Source of the DNA: an uncultured Akkermansia sp. | GTDB taxonomy: Bacteria; Verrucomicrobiota; Verrucomicrobiia; Verrucomicrobiales; Akkermansiaceae | Length of the DNA stretch: 5,144 nt | Reading direction: 5' to 3' | NCBI GenBank assembly: GCA_904501915.1 | Contig: CAJGCV010000113.1 | Location: 1 to 5,144, forward strand | Shown: piece by piece, positions 5,028 to 5,144 of the stretch | Position numbering within the stretch: the stretch's first letter is position 1 | Layout: each line of letters opens with the position of its first letter | The notes under the pieces: model-generated | Databases searched by the model: none | Told to the model about the DNA's origin: nothing | What the model saw: only the letters and a program-made list of their open reading frames with translations | Translations under genes and position numbers: made by a program

Positions 5028-5144
5028 ATTATGGAGAGTTTGATTCTGGCTCAGAACGAACGCTGGCGGCGTGGATAAGACATGCAAGTCGCACGGAGTG
5101 CCTTCGGGCACTGAGTGGCGCACGGGTGAGTAACACGTGAGTAA
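5028..5144 (+). rRNA. rrs: 16S ribosomal RNA, 5' end (continues beyond the window)
   Basis: The universal 27F site AGAGTTTGATTCTGGCTCAG begins at 5035. Counting back seven bases by E. coli numbering puts the mature 5' end near 5028; this end is estimated. The conserved AACGAACGCTGGCGGCGTGG, ACATGCAAGTCG and GTGGCGCACGGGTGAGTAAC segments follow. GGCGTGGATAAGACATGCAAG is the form I associate with Verrucomicrobiota such as Akkermansia. Helix 6 is AGTGCC-TTCG-GGCACT (5097-5112), a compact stem with a UUCG loop. Only about 117 of roughly 1,500 bases are present; the 3' end is outside the window. Confidence 0.97.

Noticed and set aside
1..5144. CRISPR array, tRNA, insertion sequence or toxin-antitoxin pair
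   Set aside because: No regularly spaced repeats, cloverleaf, transposase motif or paired small genes were seen in either strand.

Overview
The window ends in the first ~117 bases of a 16S rRNA gene. Its opening (AGAGTTTGATTCTGGCTCAG, then AACGAACGCTGGCGGCGTGG and GATAAGACATGCAAGTCG) is of the Verrucomicrobiota type and, from memory, close to Akkermansia. The helix-6 region is a short UUCG-capped stem, unlike the longer version I remember for A. muciniphila. Together with an exported, mucin-type sulfatase, this suggests a gut verrucomicrobium in or near Akkermansiaceae. That placement is inference from about 120 bases of rRNA and gene content.

Layout, left to right: a nested inverted repeat (4-83); a minus-strand gene for a protein related to S-adenosylhomocysteine hydrolase that has lost the catalytic residues (109-1200); a divergent promoter region; a plus-strand gene for a cytosolic DUF6714-like protein (1293-1967); a terminator hairpin between convergent genes (2017-2046); a minus-strand gene for a secreted type I sulfatase (2075-3883); a second divergent promoter region; a plus-strand gene for a small cysteine-rich exported protein of unknown function (4022-4561); and an rRNA control region with an A-tract UP element, a strong promoter and a ~313-nt structured leader, leading into 16S rRNA (from about 5028).

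The protein genes form two divergent pairs and appear to be monocistronic. I see no operon and no pathway shared among the four. The sulfatase is the only one with a confident biochemical role: removing sulfate esters from host or dietary glycans outside the cytoplasm.

The most interesting pattern is regulatory. Every protein gene has a candidate sigma-70-type promoter whose -10 box ends only 7-10 bases before an ATG, so all four mRNAs would be leaderless or nearly so. The rRNA promoter uses the same hexamers and spacing but has a long leader. Apart from this I see no obviously novel multi-gene system, no CRISPR array and no mobile element.
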